Assembly (NCBI GenBank): GCA_934615145.1
Contig: CAKTTM010000002.1
Location: forward strand, 1-22,227
Source: an uncultured Clostridia bacterium
GTDB taxonomy: Bacteria; Bacillota; Clostridia; Christensenellales; Aristaeellaceae
Direction: 5' to 3'
DNA: 22,227 nucleotides
In this document: piece by piece, positions 1 through 6,788 of the stretch
Numbering within the stretch: the first letter of the stretch is position 1
How the letters are laid out: each line of letters opens with the position of its first letter
Translations under genes and position numbers: made by a program
The notes under the pieces: generated by a model
Database searches by the model: none
The model's input: the letters and a program-made list of their open reading frames with translations, nothing else
What the model was told of the DNA's origin: nothing

Positions 1-137
1 TCACCTGCTCGAAGAAAAACCCGCCCGCGGGCGCGGTGCTGCAATTGCTGCAGCAGCTGAATACCCGCACCTGGCTGACCATGGATGGCGACATCGCGCT
101 GACCAGCGACGGCCAGGGCATCACCTTCAAGCAATAG
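1..137 (+). CDS. C-terminal end of an unidentified protein (5' end outside window)
   Basis: An open frame enters from the left edge (codons in phase with position 3) and ends at TAG 135-137, giving about 44 C-terminal residues ending in GQGITFKQ. Its stop overlaps the AGGAGG ribosome binding site of the next gene, so the two are very likely cotranscribed. I do not recognise the family from so short a tail. The two following SDR genes suggest a sugar or polyol catabolic operon, but nothing in this fragment shows it. Confidence 0.6.
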   Translation, partial: TCSKKNPPAGAVLQLLQQLNTRTWLTMDGDIALTSDGQGITFKQ

Positions 138-147
138 GAGGGAGCAC

Positions 148-1170
148 GTGAAAGCATTATTCATCGGCGGCACAGGCAACATCAGCCTGGCCATCTCCCG
201 CAAGCTGCTGGCCATGGGCTGGGAGCTGAGCGTATTAAACCGCGGCAACAAGGGCGAGCTGCTGCCCGGCGCCGAGCAGATCACCTGCGACATCGCCGAT
301 GAGCAGGCGGTGGCGGCCAAGCTGAAGGGCAGGCGCTTTGACGTGGTGGCGCAGTTCATCGCCTTTACGCCTGATCAGGTGGCGCGCGACATCCGGCTGT
401 TTGAGGGCAGGTGCGATCAATACATCTTCATCAGCAGCGCCTCCGCCTACCGCAAGCCCATCCTCTCCCCCTTCATCACCGAATCCACCCCGCTGCACAA
501 CCCCTACTGGCAGTACTCGCGCGACAAGATCGCCTGCGAGGAGGCCCTGATGGCCGCCTATAAGGCGCAGGGCTTCCCGGTGACCATCGTGCGCCCCAGC
601 CATACCTATGGCGAAAACGCGCTGCCCCTGGCCCTGCACGGCCGCATGGGCCCCTGGCAGGTGCTGGAGCGTGTGCGGCAGCAAAAGCCCGTGCTCATCA
701 GCGGCGATGGCACCAACCTGTGGACGGTGACCACCGCCGACGACTTTGCCGATGGCTTCATCGGCCTGATGGCCAACACCCACGCCCTGGGCGAGGCCGT
801 GCACATCACCTCCGACGAGGCGCTGAGCTGGAACCATATCCACCAGATCGTGGCCAATATCATGGACAGGCCCTTCATCCCCTGCTATGTGCCGGCAGCC
901 CTGTTAAAGCGCGTGGCGGGCGGCGACTGGGAGGGCGGCTTGATCGGCGACAAGGCCAACACCGTGCAGTTTGATAACAGCAAGCTAAAATCCCTGGTGC
1001 CCGGTTTCCGGGCCAAGACCCGCTTTGACCAGGGGGCGCGGCTCTCCATCCACAATATACTGACCAAGCCCGGCCTGCAGCGGCCGGACCCCGCCTTTGA
1101 CGCCTTCTGCGACAGGGCGGTTGCCATCATGGGGCAGGCGGAACAGGACTTCGCACAGCTGAGCCTGTGA
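148..1170 (+). CDS. NAD-dependent epimerase/dehydratase-like SDR
   Basis: This 340-residue protein begins with a Rossmann nucleotide-binding motif, GGTGNIS at residues 7-13. The last glycine of the usual GGTGxxG pattern is serine, which I believe is common in this subgroup. The extended-SDR catalytic pair is visible as YSRDK (Tyr123, Lys127), preceded by an SSASAY stretch near 96-101 and followed by IVRPSHTYGE at 147-156, the conserved RP-x(3)-YG region of extended SDRs. Length fits sugar-nucleotide epimerases/dehydratases, although such proteins often act on other carbohydrates or serve as regulators. The start is GTG at 148, with AGGAGG at 136-141 overlapping the upstream stop. The next gene, another SDR, follows after 34 nt, so the two probably form one carbohydrate-related operon. 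The substrate is unknown. Confidence 0.75.
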   Translation: MKALFIGGTGNISLAISRKLLAMGWELSVLNRGNKGELLPGAEQITCDIADEQAVAAKLKGRRFDVVAQFIAFTPDQVARDIRLFEGRCDQYIFISSASAYRKPILSPFITESTPLHNPYWQYSRDKIACEEALMAAYKAQGFPVTIVRPSHTYGENALPLALHGRMGPWQVLERVRQQKPVLISGDGTNLWTVTTADDFADGFIGLMANTHALGEAVHITSDEALSWNHIHQIVANIMDRPFIPCYVPAALLKRVAGGDWEGGLIGDKANTVQFDNSKLKSLVPGFRAKTRFDQGARLSIHNILTKPGLQRPDPAFDAFCDRAVAIMGQAEQDFAQLSL

Positions 1171-1204
1171 GCAAAACATACGATACATAAGGAGGCAGGA
1201 GTCT

Positions 1205-1969
1205 ATGTACCTTCAGGAGCTGTTTGGACTCAAGGACAAGGTGGCGCTGGTCACAGGCGGCGGCCAGGGCATCGGCCAGGTGCTGGCCCAGGGCCTGGCC
1301 CGCGCGGGCGCCAAGGTGGTCATCATGAACCGCAATAATGTGCAGGACACCGTGGCGCTGATCAAGGGCGAGGGCGGCGAGGCCCTGGGCATCAAGGGCG
1401 ATGTCACCAGCCAGCAGGAAGTGGACGCCGCCCTGCAGATGATCATGGCCTACTACGGCCGGCTGGACATCGTGGTCAACAACGCCGGCATCTGCATGCA
1501 CCAGAGCACTTTTGAGATGACGCCGGAGGATTTCTCCCGGGTCATCGATGTCAACCTGCTGGGGCCCTTCATCGTCTCCCGCGCCGCGGGCCGCCTGATG
1601 ATCGACCAGGGCACACGAGGCAATATCGTCAACATCGCCTCCATGTCCGGCTCCATCGTCAACATCCCCCAGTGGCAGTGCAGCTACAACGCCTCCAAGG
1701 CGGGTCTCATCCACCTGACAAAGTCGCTGGCCATGGAGTGGGTGGATCACGGCATCCGCGTCAACTCGCTCAGCCCCGGCTACATCGCCACCCCCATGTC
1801 CACCGACAACCCGGCGGAGATGAACGAGGCCTTCATCAAGCTGATCCCCCAGCGCCGCATGGGCGAGGCGGAGGAGCTGGTCCCCACCCTGCTGGCCATG
1901 GTCAGCGACAAATCCGGCTACACCACCGGCAGCGACTTTATCGTTGATGGCGGGTATACCAGTCTGTAA
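1205..1969 (+). CDS. classical SDR family oxidoreductase (KduD/gluconate 5-dehydrogenase-like)
   Basis: This is a 254-residue protein with every hallmark of a classical short-chain dehydrogenase. It has the cofactor motif TGGGQGIG at 17-24, NNAG at 92-95, and the catalytic set Ser148, Tyr161 and Lys165 (YNASK). SPGYIATPM follows the active site. Asn43 after the second strand does not clearly mark NAD or NADP use. The overall look, including the SMSGS...PQ stretch before the catalytic Tyr, resembles sugar or polyol dehydrogenases such as sorbose, arabinitol and gluconate 5-dehydrogenases. That would suit its position after an epimerase-like SDR. The ATG at 1205 has an AAGGAGG site about 8 nt upstream. 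Transcription ends at the hairpin 1991-2023. The exact substrate cannot be read from the sequence. Confidence 0.85.
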   Translation: MYLQELFGLKDKVALVTGGGQGIGQVLAQGLARAGAKVVIMNRNNVQDTVALIKGEGGEALGIKGDVTSQQEVDAALQMIMAYYGRLDIVVNNAGICMHQSTFEMTPEDFSRVIDVNLLGPFIVSRAAGRLMIDQGTRGNIVNIASMSGSIVNIPQWQCSYNASKAGLIHLTKSLAMEWVDHGIRVNSLSPGYIATPMSTDNPAEMNEAFIKLIPQRRMGEAEELVPTLLAMVSDKSGYTTGSDFIVDGGYTSL

Positions 1970-1990
1970 GGTTTATCTGGTCAATCAAAA

Positions 1991-2027
1991 AGGCTCCCGC
2001 TGGCATTCGGCCGGCGGGAGCCTTCAT
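1991..2027. terminator. bidirectional intrinsic terminator between convergent genes
   Basis: A 14-bp stem (1991-2004 with 2010-2023, one T:G pair) closes over the loop ATTCG. On the - strand the stem is followed by TTTTTGATT, a good U-tract ending the thioesterase operon. On the + strand the downstream run is only TTCATTC, so it should work less well for the SDR operon. Confidence 0.85.
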
Positions 2028-2043
2028 TCATCCTGTCTGATGG

Positions 2044-2769
2044 TCAGTACCCCAGCTTCCCCCCGCAGTCCAGCAGCCTTTCCCCGTCCCGCTCCACTGT
2101 CATGCTGAAGGCGTCGCCCTGCACCTTGAGGTCCAGGGTGACGGGGCCGCCGGGCATGATCTCGCGGTTGTAGTTGGCCAGGAAGTGGGTGATGGGGCGG
2201 TCTTTCAATATCTCGGCGCCCAGCATGTCCTGGGCCCAGTCGCCCACGCGGGTGTTGTTGACATGGGCGTTTAAGTCAAAATCAGAGTACAGCAGCGGCC
2301 GCTGTACTGCCTTGCCCTCGCCCTGCAGCAGTTTGACAGCACCTGGATAGCCGATGGCGGGCGTCAAGTGGCTGTTGTCGGGCATCATGGCATTGATATC
2401 GGGCAAATAGGCCATGCGGTGGGTGTTGATATCGGCCAGCGTCCAGCCGCCCGAGCCATGCGCCAGCGGCGTGCCATCCTCCAGCGTGAAGCTGTGGTAG
2501 CGCGGGTAGAGCGTGCGCCGGGGCGTGCCCGGCCAGGTGGTCGCCACCACGATGTCGCCGACTCTCGGGCTGCGGATCAGCTTCACCTCATTGCGGATCA
2601 GCACCCAGATGACCCCGCGGGCCAGCATCTCATCCCGGCTCATGCCCAGCGCCGCCGACTGGCGCCCGCCCATCTCCTGCATGGCGATCATGATCTCCCC
2701 CGGCCGCCAGACGCCATACTGGTCGCAGTGGCTGGACATGTAGATGAATTTCTCTGTGTGGACACTCAT
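2044..2769 (-). CDS. acyl-ACP thioesterase (FatA/FatB family)
   Basis: The protein hydrolyses acyl-ACP to release free fatty acid, ending chain elongation. Both hotdog halves are present. The second carries the family signature SDFDLNAHVNN with the catalytic Asp165-Asn167-His169 (DxNxH), followed about 35 residues later by NREI, which corresponds to the YRREC region of plant enzymes with the Cys replaced by Ile. At about 241 residues it matches bacterial members. The start is ATG 2769, though an in-frame TTG at 2775 is also possible: the AGGAAGG site at 2781-2787 lies 11 nt from the ATG and 5 nt from the TTG. It is the last gene of an operon with the Imm-5-like and OsmC genes (24-nt gap from the ATG) and ends just before the strong terminator at 1991-2023. 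Confidence 0.88.
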   Translation of the reverse strand: MSVHTEKFIYMSSHCDQYGVWRPGEIMIAMQEMGGRQSAALGMSRDEMLARGVIWVLIRNEVKLIRSPRVGDIVVATTWPGTPRRTLYPRYHSFTLEDGTPLAHGSGGWTLADINTHRMAYLPDINAMMPDNSHLTPAIGYPGAVKLLQGEGKAVQRPLLYSDFDLNAHVNNTRVGDWAQDMLGAEILKDRPITHFLANYNREIMPGGPVTLDLKVQGDAFSMTVERDGERLLDCGGKLGY

Positions 2770-2793
2770 GGGCAAGGCTTCCTTCCTCTTGTG

Positions 2794-3345
2794 TTACTCA
2801 TCGGGCTTGAGCAAGAAGGCCGCCCAGGGGCCGGGCGCCGGGCTTTGGGCCAGCTCAAGCAGCAGCGCGGTATAGTCGGCGATCCGCCGCGTCACCGGGC
2901 CTTCAAAATCCTCAGCATATTGCAGCGCCAGGCCCGTCAGCTCATAGAAGGGCAGGCCCTTGGCATGGCCGGGCGTGTGCACCGTGCTGCAGGCCTGGGC
3001 CAGCGCGTGGCAGCAGGCGGCCTCAGCAGGGCTGCTCATCTCGCCCGCCATGGCGTGCAAGGCCAGTATGGCTCGCTTGGCCTGTGGCAACTTGACCTGC
3101 CCCCTGGCCCATGCCCAGCCCAGCCTCAGACAGTCGGCCGGCCGACTGTCAAAAGGATATTGCTGCGCCAGCCGCCGCGCCAGGGGCTCCGCCGCCGTCA
3201 GCGCCCAGCGCGTGACCGTCAGCCGTGCATGCCCGGCCAGCAGATCCAGCAGGCCCTGCAGGCAGGCGCTGTCGCTGTCAAAGAGTATGGCGCGGCCGCG
3301 CCTGCGCTTGGCATGGACATCGGCGTAGAGGCTGTCCGCAGGCAT
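2794..3345 (-). CDS. Imm-5-like putative immunity protein
   Basis: This is a 183-residue alpha-helical, alanine-rich protein. The ALHAMAGE stretch near 95-102 and the CCHALAQACSTVHTPGHAKGL segment around 111-131 (a CHA..QA...H...HA pattern) resemble the family annotated as putative immunity protein (Imm-5-like helical domain). I assign it by this look only. The open frame reaches back to 3441, but the extra 32 residues run antiphase through the OsmC gene. The ATG at 3345 lies one base after the OsmC stop (TGAGATG), so translational coupling sets the start. No toxin gene or polymorphic-toxin cassette is next to it; its neighbours are an OsmC protein and a thioesterase. A true immunity role is therefore unproven and a general binding role is equally possible. 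Confidence 0.6.
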   Translation of the reverse strand: MPADSLYADVHAKRRRGRAILFDSDSACLQGLLDLLAGHARLTVTRWALTAAEPLARRLAQQYPFDSRPADCLRLGWAWARGQVKLPQAKRAILALHAMAGEMSSPAEAACCHALAQACSTVHTPGHAKGLPFYELTGLALQYAEDFEGPVTRRIADYTALLLELAQSPAPGPWAAFLLKPDE

Positions 3346-3346
3346 C

Positions 3347-3739
3347 TCACTCAAAGCGCAGATCCAGATTGATCTGGGCCACCTTGGATATCGTCTCATG
3401 CACCGAGCAATACTTGCCCGCCAGCTCCGCCGCCCTGGCAAAGCCCTTCTCGTCCTTGGCGCCCTCGATGGTGAAGACCATGTCCACGGTCTTGAGCGTG
3501 GTGGGCACCTCCTCGCGCTTGACGCCGTGGATATCGAGCCTGGCCCCCTGATAGTCCAGGCGCATCTTCACCGCGATCTCCTGGAAGGTATGGTAGTAGC
3601 AGGCCCCCAGGGCGCCCAGCATCATATCGTAGGGCGCCAGGCTGCCGGGCTCCGTGCCGATGCGCACTGTGTCGTTCTTGGCGATCAGCTCGCCCTCAAA
3701 TGTGTTTTTGAACTGCATCCTCACCTTGGTACCGGCCAT
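3347..3739 (-). CDS. OsmC family protein
   Basis: This is a 130-residue OsmC/Ohr-superfamily protein. The two conserved cysteines are present: Cys47 in LGACYYHT and Cys111 in KYCSVHETIS, each in the usual sequence setting (Pro-rich lead-in to the first, SxH after the second). Characterised family members use such a pair to reduce organic or fatty-acid hydroperoxides. Others are of unknown role, and the YhfA/OsmC-like group, which this resembles more than Ohr, is poorly characterised. ATG 3739 is preceded by AAAGGCGGGG. A perfect TATAAT at 3771-3776 (- strand) makes this the first gene of the OsmC/Imm-5/thioesterase operon. A link to membrane lipid or fatty-acid handling through the thioesterase is possible but inferred. 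Confidence 0.85.
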   Translation of the reverse strand: MAGTKVRMQFKNTFEGELIAKNDTVRIGTEPGSLAPYDMMLGALGACYYHTFQEIAVKMRLDYQGARLDIHGVKREEVPTTLKTVDMVFTIEGAKDEKGFARAAELAGKYCSVHETISKVAQINLDLRFE

Positions 3740-3770
3740 GCGATTACCCCGCCTTTCAATTGATAGCCCT

Positions 3771-3776
3771 ATTATA
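3771..3776 (-). promoter_or_regulatory. -10 box of the OsmC operon
   Basis: A perfect TATAAT occurs on the - strand about 32 nt upstream of the OsmC ATG, in the 48-bp gap after the solute-binding-like gene. No convincing -35 element lies at 16-18 bp spacing, so the promoter may be weak or activator-dependent. Confidence 0.45.
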
Positions 3777-3787
3777 CACCAAAGCGC

Positions 3788-5437
3788 TCACTCGTCCTCC
3801 AGCTGCATCAGGCGCAGCCGGGCGTCCGACTCCCGCAGGAAGCTGTCCAGGTTCATGCCGCCCTGGGCATAGCGCCGCGCCAGCGACAGCAGCTCAGGCG
3901 CGTAAAGGCTGGCGTTGAACATGCGATCGGCGATGATGGCGCGCTGCATCAGGCCGCGATAATCTGCCAGATCCTGCGGCGCCACCCTGTACATGCTGCG
4001 CGTGAAGGAGGCCTCATTTTCCTCCGCGTCTCGAAGCTGCGCCTGGATGCCGCTGCGCTCGGCCTCGGGCGCTGCGGCCAGCTGCGCTCTGAGCGCCTCC
4101 GCTTTGGCGCGCCATTGCTCGCTCCCCACGCGAGATCCCTTGTTCTCCAGCGGCTCATCCATGTCTGTGCGCAGCATCAGCCGCGTCTCCTCGTCCAGGC
4201 TGGCTAGGTAGTTCTCCACATAGCGCAGCGCCGCCTGCGGCTGCGCGCTGCGCGCGTGGATGGCCAGGTAGCCTGCCTTGACGGGCAGCACGGGCGCTGT
4301 CTTCGCATCGATGGACAGTATCAAGGGGCGTCTATCGATGCTGGGCTCTTCCTGCCGCTGACCGGTAAAATTGCTCGGGCGGTAGTTGCTGCTTTGCAGC
4401 AGCGCCGACTTCTCACGCCAGGCCTCGCCTTGCCCCTGGGCAGACCCGCGCAGATCCTCCGTCATGCGCAGCATATGGCGCAGCTGCGGCGTATCATAGC
4501 GCAGGGGCTCACCCGCGTAGCGCTGGGCGGCGAAGTTGAGCATCAGTGCCTCGTCGATAAGAGCGCCATAGGCACTCGACCCGCCAAAGAGCAGCCAGTC
4601 GTCCAGTTCGTCCGCCCTGGGCCCCTGCCAGGCCTGCGCCAGCTCACAGGGATCGGCAAAGCTGCGCGGCGGCTTTAGGCCCAGCTGCTCAAACTGGCTG
4701 GGTGCCATGTCGTAGATGTCCGCGTCAACATAGACTGGCAGCAGGTAGATGCCCTCCCCCCGCCTGGCCTCATCCTGCAGCAGCGGGTAGCAGGCATCCA
4801 GATGCTCGCGGATAGCGGCGCTGCCGCTCATGTCCAGACAGAAGCCCTTGTCCACCAGCCGCTTGACCTCGTGCCAGTCAGACGCCAGGAACAGCAGATC
4901 GATATCCGCCGCGCTGCGGCTGAGCAGTTCCCCCAGCCGCACGGCATCCTGCCCGTCCACATCCATCGTTTCGACCCTCAGCTGCGGCATCAGGCGCAGG
5001 GCGCGCTGATGGGTATCGGGCTCCAGGATCCAGCCATAAAGCTTGAGCCTCGCCCCGTCCTGGGCCAGCGGCAGCGAGGGGACAACCAGCGCCGCGCCCT
5101 GCATCAGCACGCCGCAAAGCACGCCGGGCAGCGCCACCAATCTGTCGCCATTGCCCCAGGGATAATCGCTCTGCGGCAGATAGGCGCACAGCCGCTCCTG
5201 GCCATCTGCTTTGCGCTGGTAGAGCCGGCCCTGGCTGGCGTAGAGCAGGGCCTGCTGCTCACCGTCCCAGCTAAGCGCCAAATCACCCGTGTCTGGGCGC
5301 AGCTGCTGGAGCGTATACATCCCCTCTGTGGATCCGCTGATCGGGTCAAAGCGCCTGATGTTCACCGCCCCGGCCTGATTGGTTGATGTGAGCTCAAAGC
5401 ACAGGCCCAGCAGCTGGCCATCCTCATAGGCGCACAT
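3788..5437 (-). CDS. solute-binding-like protein, 3' fragment of a frameshifted gene
   Basis: The 549-residue open frame continues the protein begun at 5907 but in a different phase. Its first ATG (5437) has no ribosome binding site, and the frame is open for only four further codons upstream before a TAG, so it is not a convincing separate gene. The region after about residue 130 resembles extracellular solute-binding proteins of Clostridia. It has an LFLASDWHEVKRLVDKGFCLDMSG segment typical of the SBP pattern in which a location is judged and a target is at the bottom, followed by a YLLPVYVDADIY strand and a late VLPVKAGYLAIHARS block. The first 130 residues and the preceding fragment look like repeated strands of a propeller-like sensor domain. 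With no transporter genes next to it, this may be a sensor or orphan binding protein. It ends 48 bp before the OsmC gene. Confidence 0.65.
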   Translation of the reverse strand: MCAYEDGQLLGLCFELTSTNQAGAVNIRRFDPISGSTEGMYTLQQLRPDTGDLALSWDGEQQALLYASQGRLYQRKADGQERLCAYLPQSDYPWGNGDRLVALPGVLCGVLMQGAALVVPSLPLAQDGARLKLYGWILEPDTHQRALRLMPQLRVETMDVDGQDAVRLGELLSRSAADIDLLFLASDWHEVKRLVDKGFCLDMSGSAAIREHLDACYPLLQDEARRGEGIYLLPVYVDADIYDMAPSQFEQLGLKPPRSFADPCELAQAWQGPRADELDDWLLFGGSSAYGALIDEALMLNFAAQRYAGEPLRYDTPQLRHMLRMTEDLRGSAQGQGEAWREKSALLQSSNYRPSNFTGQRQEEPSIDRRPLILSIDAKTAPVLPVKAGYLAIHARSAQPQAALRYVENYLASLDEETRLMLRTDMDEPLENKGSRVGSEQWRAKAEALRAQLAAAPEAERSGIQAQLRDAEENEASFTRSMYRVAPQDLADYRGLMQRAIIADRMFNASLYAPELLSLARRYAQGGMNLDSFLRESDARLRLMQLEDE

Positions 5438-5907
5438 GGCCTGCAGATGCTATGGCTGCTCTGCGTGCGCATCAGCGCGTACAGCCGCCCGCCCATCAGC
5501 ACGATCTGCTCGGGCGGCAGCCAGTCTTCCTCGCTGTCGTTCTCCGGCCGGCCCTCCAGCTGGATGGGTGACGCCATCAGCAGCCTGTCCTGATCGATGC
5601 TCAGGGGGTAGAGCGCGCTCTGCGCCGGGACATACAGGTATAGCGCCTCGCCCTGCGCCGTCAGCCAGCCGCGCGGCAAGGGCTGATCGCTGGGGATCAG
5701 GCGGTATTGCTCCCCTTTCCTGATATGCAGGCCCTGGGCGCTCAGCAGCAGGTGCCTGCCCTGCCAGGCGCACTGGCTGATGACATCGATGGGCTCTCCG
5801 GCCTCAGTTCGGGGCGCCTGGGCAGCCGGCTGCGCCAGCGCGGCGGAGCCGGGGTAGCCGCACAACAGCATTAGCGCCAGCAGCAGGCACAGCATTTTTC
5901 GTGGCAT
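5362..5907 (-). CDS. secreted solute-binding-like protein, 5' fragment of a frameshifted gene
   Basis: This is the N-terminal part of the same protein. From ATG 5907 it reads MPRKMLCLLLALMLLCGY, a basic start followed by a hydrophobic core. An LAQ/AQA signal-peptidase-like site comes next, so the product is predicted to be exported; the cysteines do not form a clear lipobox. The mature part has repeated strand-like units (QGRHLLLSAQGLHI, QGEALYLYVP, GGRLYALMRTQ). After about residue 155 the frame gives SHSICRPCAPMRMA, unlike the rest, while the -1 phase continues naturally as LQAMCAYEDGQLLG. An in-frame GTG at 5916 is possible, but the AGAGG site at 5917-5921 is about 9 nt before ATG 5907, which I prefer. 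A promoter and a perfect inverted repeat lie immediately upstream. Confidence 0.65.
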   Translation of the reverse strand: MPRKMLCLLLALMLLCGYPGSAALAQPAAQAPRTEAGEPIDVISQCAWQGRHLLLSAQGLHIRKGEQYRLIPSDQPLPRGWLTAQGEALYLYVPAQSALYPLSIDQDRLLMASPIQLEGRPENDSEEDWLPPEQIVLMGGRLYALMRTQSSHSICRPCAPMRMASCWACALSSHQPIRPGR

Positions 5908-5915
5908 GGGCGTCA

Positions 5916-5942
5916 CCTCTCATACTCAATGCGTATGAGAGG
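5916..5942. promoter_or_regulatory. 10-bp inverted repeat at the solute-binding-like gene start (candidate operator)
   Basis: The perfect arms CCTCTCATAC and GTATGAGAGG are separated by 7 nt. The repeat begins directly after the -10 box at 5943-5948 and ends over the ribosome binding site. That position suits a repressor operator. The alternative is an RNA hairpin covering the Shine-Dalgarno sequence, but most of the first arm would lie upstream of the expected transcription start. Confidence 0.6.
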
Positions 5943-5971
5943 ATGATAGATCATTGAGATATGTTTATCAA
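5943..5971 (-). promoter_or_regulatory. promoter of the solute-binding-like gene
   Basis: On the - strand TTGATA (5966-5971) and TATCAT (5943-5948) are spaced by exactly 17 bp, each one mismatch from consensus. The -35 box overlaps the stop codon of the upstream GNAT gene, so the solute-binding-like gene has its own promoter. Confidence 0.7.
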
Positions 5972-6489
5972 AGGGCGCTATGTAAAATGCTGGGGCTGGT
6001 GGGCGGGCCTGCATCCTGCGCGTAGATCGGCAGCACCAGCTGCAGGCAGGGGTTCCAGGGATCCCATAGCTCGGGGAAGACCTCCAGGCGTATGAAGCCC
6101 ATGGCTTCATAAAAAGCGATCGTGCGGTCGTATTCAGGGTAGTGCCCCTGATCCACGGTCTTCACCTGCAGCAGGATGTCGCCCGCGGCGCGGCAGTGCT
6201 TTAGCGCCGCCGCCAGCAGCGCCCGGCCGATGCCCTGGCGGTGGCTGCCGGGCAGCACGCCCATGCAGTGGATCTCGCTGGCCTGGGGCGCCGTGCGCTT
6301 CAGGCTGATGAAGCCCAGCGGCTCCTCGCCCGCCATCGCCGCCCAGACCGGCAGCGAGGCGCATTCACTGATGTAATTGGCCGTGCTCTCCGGCAGGCCA
6401 AACCAATCGGGCAGTTGGCGCAGGATGTCGGCGGCGACCTCACTGCGGCGGGCGGGGTCTTGTATGTGGATGACATGATATGGCGTCAT
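5968..6489 (-). CDS. GNAT family N-acetyltransferase
   Basis: This 173-residue protein transfers an acetyl group from acetyl-CoA to an amine on an unknown acceptor. The acetyl-CoA pyrophosphate loop RQGIGRA at 84-90 (Q/RxxGxG/A) follows a strand ending in MGVLP, and the late FYEAMGF motif is typical of GNAT motif B. The N-terminus has the LPDWFGLPESTANYI segment seen in a common uncharacterised bacterial subfamily. The ATG at 6489 has an AAGAGGAG site about 8 nt upstream. A promoter with an extended -10 box lies at 6573-6602, giving a leader of roughly 75 nt. The downstream solute-binding-like gene has its own promoter overlapping this stop, so the pair need not be one functional unit. Confidence 0.85.
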   Translation of the reverse strand: MTPYHVIHIQDPARRSEVAADILRQLPDWFGLPESTANYISECASLPVWAAMAGEEPLGFISLKRTAPQASEIHCMGVLPGSHRQGIGRALLAAALKHCRAAGDILLQVKTVDQGHYPEYDRTIAFYEAMGFIRLEVFPELWDPWNPCLQLVLPIYAQDAGPPTSPSILHSAL

Positions 6490-6572
6490 GCAATGCTTCT
6501 CCTCTTAGATGCGAAAATGAGGCCCTGGATGGGGCCGACCGTCAGGAGCGCATCGCTTCATGTCACGAGAGA

Positions 6573-6602
6573 ATCATAGCACAGGGAGGATTTGTTCGGC
6601 AA
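6573..6602 (-). promoter_or_regulatory. extended -10 promoter of the GNAT gene
   Basis: On the - strand TTGCCG (6597-6602) and TATGAT (6573-6578) are 18 bp apart. A TGC precedes the -10 hexamer, making an extended -10, which fits the weaker -35. It lies in the gene-free stretch 6490-6788 and points at the GNAT gene. Confidence 0.5.
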
Positions 6603-6627
6603 GCTATCGGGAATCATGAAGGGAAAG

Positions 6628-6660
6628 GCCCCTGCGGTTTGTAGCGCAGGGGCTGATTTT
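6628..6660. terminator. hairpin, probable terminator
   Basis: A 9-bp perfect stem GCCCCTGCG/CGCAGGGGC (6628-6636 with 6645-6653) has an 8-nt loop. On the + strand it is followed by TGATTTTGTTT; on the - strand by a mixed CTTTCCCTTC run. The only transcript likely to reach it is the - strand ABC operon ending at 6789, for which the T-tract is poor, so function is uncertain. Confidence 0.45.
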
Positions 6661-6667
6661 GTTTGCC

Positions 6668-6770
6668 GCAAAGAGTCACTTCGCTCTCTTTGCTCAGGGT
6701 CTTTGGGCTGCGGCCCGGGATCTGGGGGCTGTCAGCCCCCAGGCCCCCTGACAAGGGCTTTCAGCCCTTG
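6668..6770. repeat. cluster of three tandem hairpins, REP/BIME-like intergenic element
   Basis: Three perfect inverted repeats follow one another: GCAAAGAG/CTCTTTGC (6668-6675, 6686-6693), CTGGGGGCTG-T-CAGCCCCCAG (6722-6742) and CAAGGGCT-TTC-AGCCCTTG (6752-6770). No open frame or gene overlaps them. The arrangement downstream of an operon resembles dispersed palindromic intergenic repeats. It could stabilise or terminate the ABC operon mRNA. Only one copy is in this window, so dispersal is not shown. Confidence 0.45.
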
Positions 6771-6788
6771 ACCCATCTTTGAGTTGAC

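Noticed and set aside
2368..3372. 334-codon + strand open frame opposite the thioesterase and Imm-5-like genes
   Set aside because: It spans two real genes, has no ribosome binding site and no domain pattern, and is a compositional shadow.
3346..3441. Extension of the Imm-5-like frame into OsmC
   Set aside because: It overlaps the OsmC C-terminus in another phase; the coupled TGAGATG start is better.
5436..5460. Programmed -1 ribosomal frameshift in the solute-binding-like gene
   Set aside because: No X-XXY-YYZ slippery heptamer or downstream structure was seen, so a mutation or sequencing error is simpler.
6490..6788. Possible small RNA or CRISPR in the gene-free stretch
   Set aside because: The repeats are distinct palindromes without regular direct repeats and spacers, and no independent RNA promoter with a good terminator was found around them.
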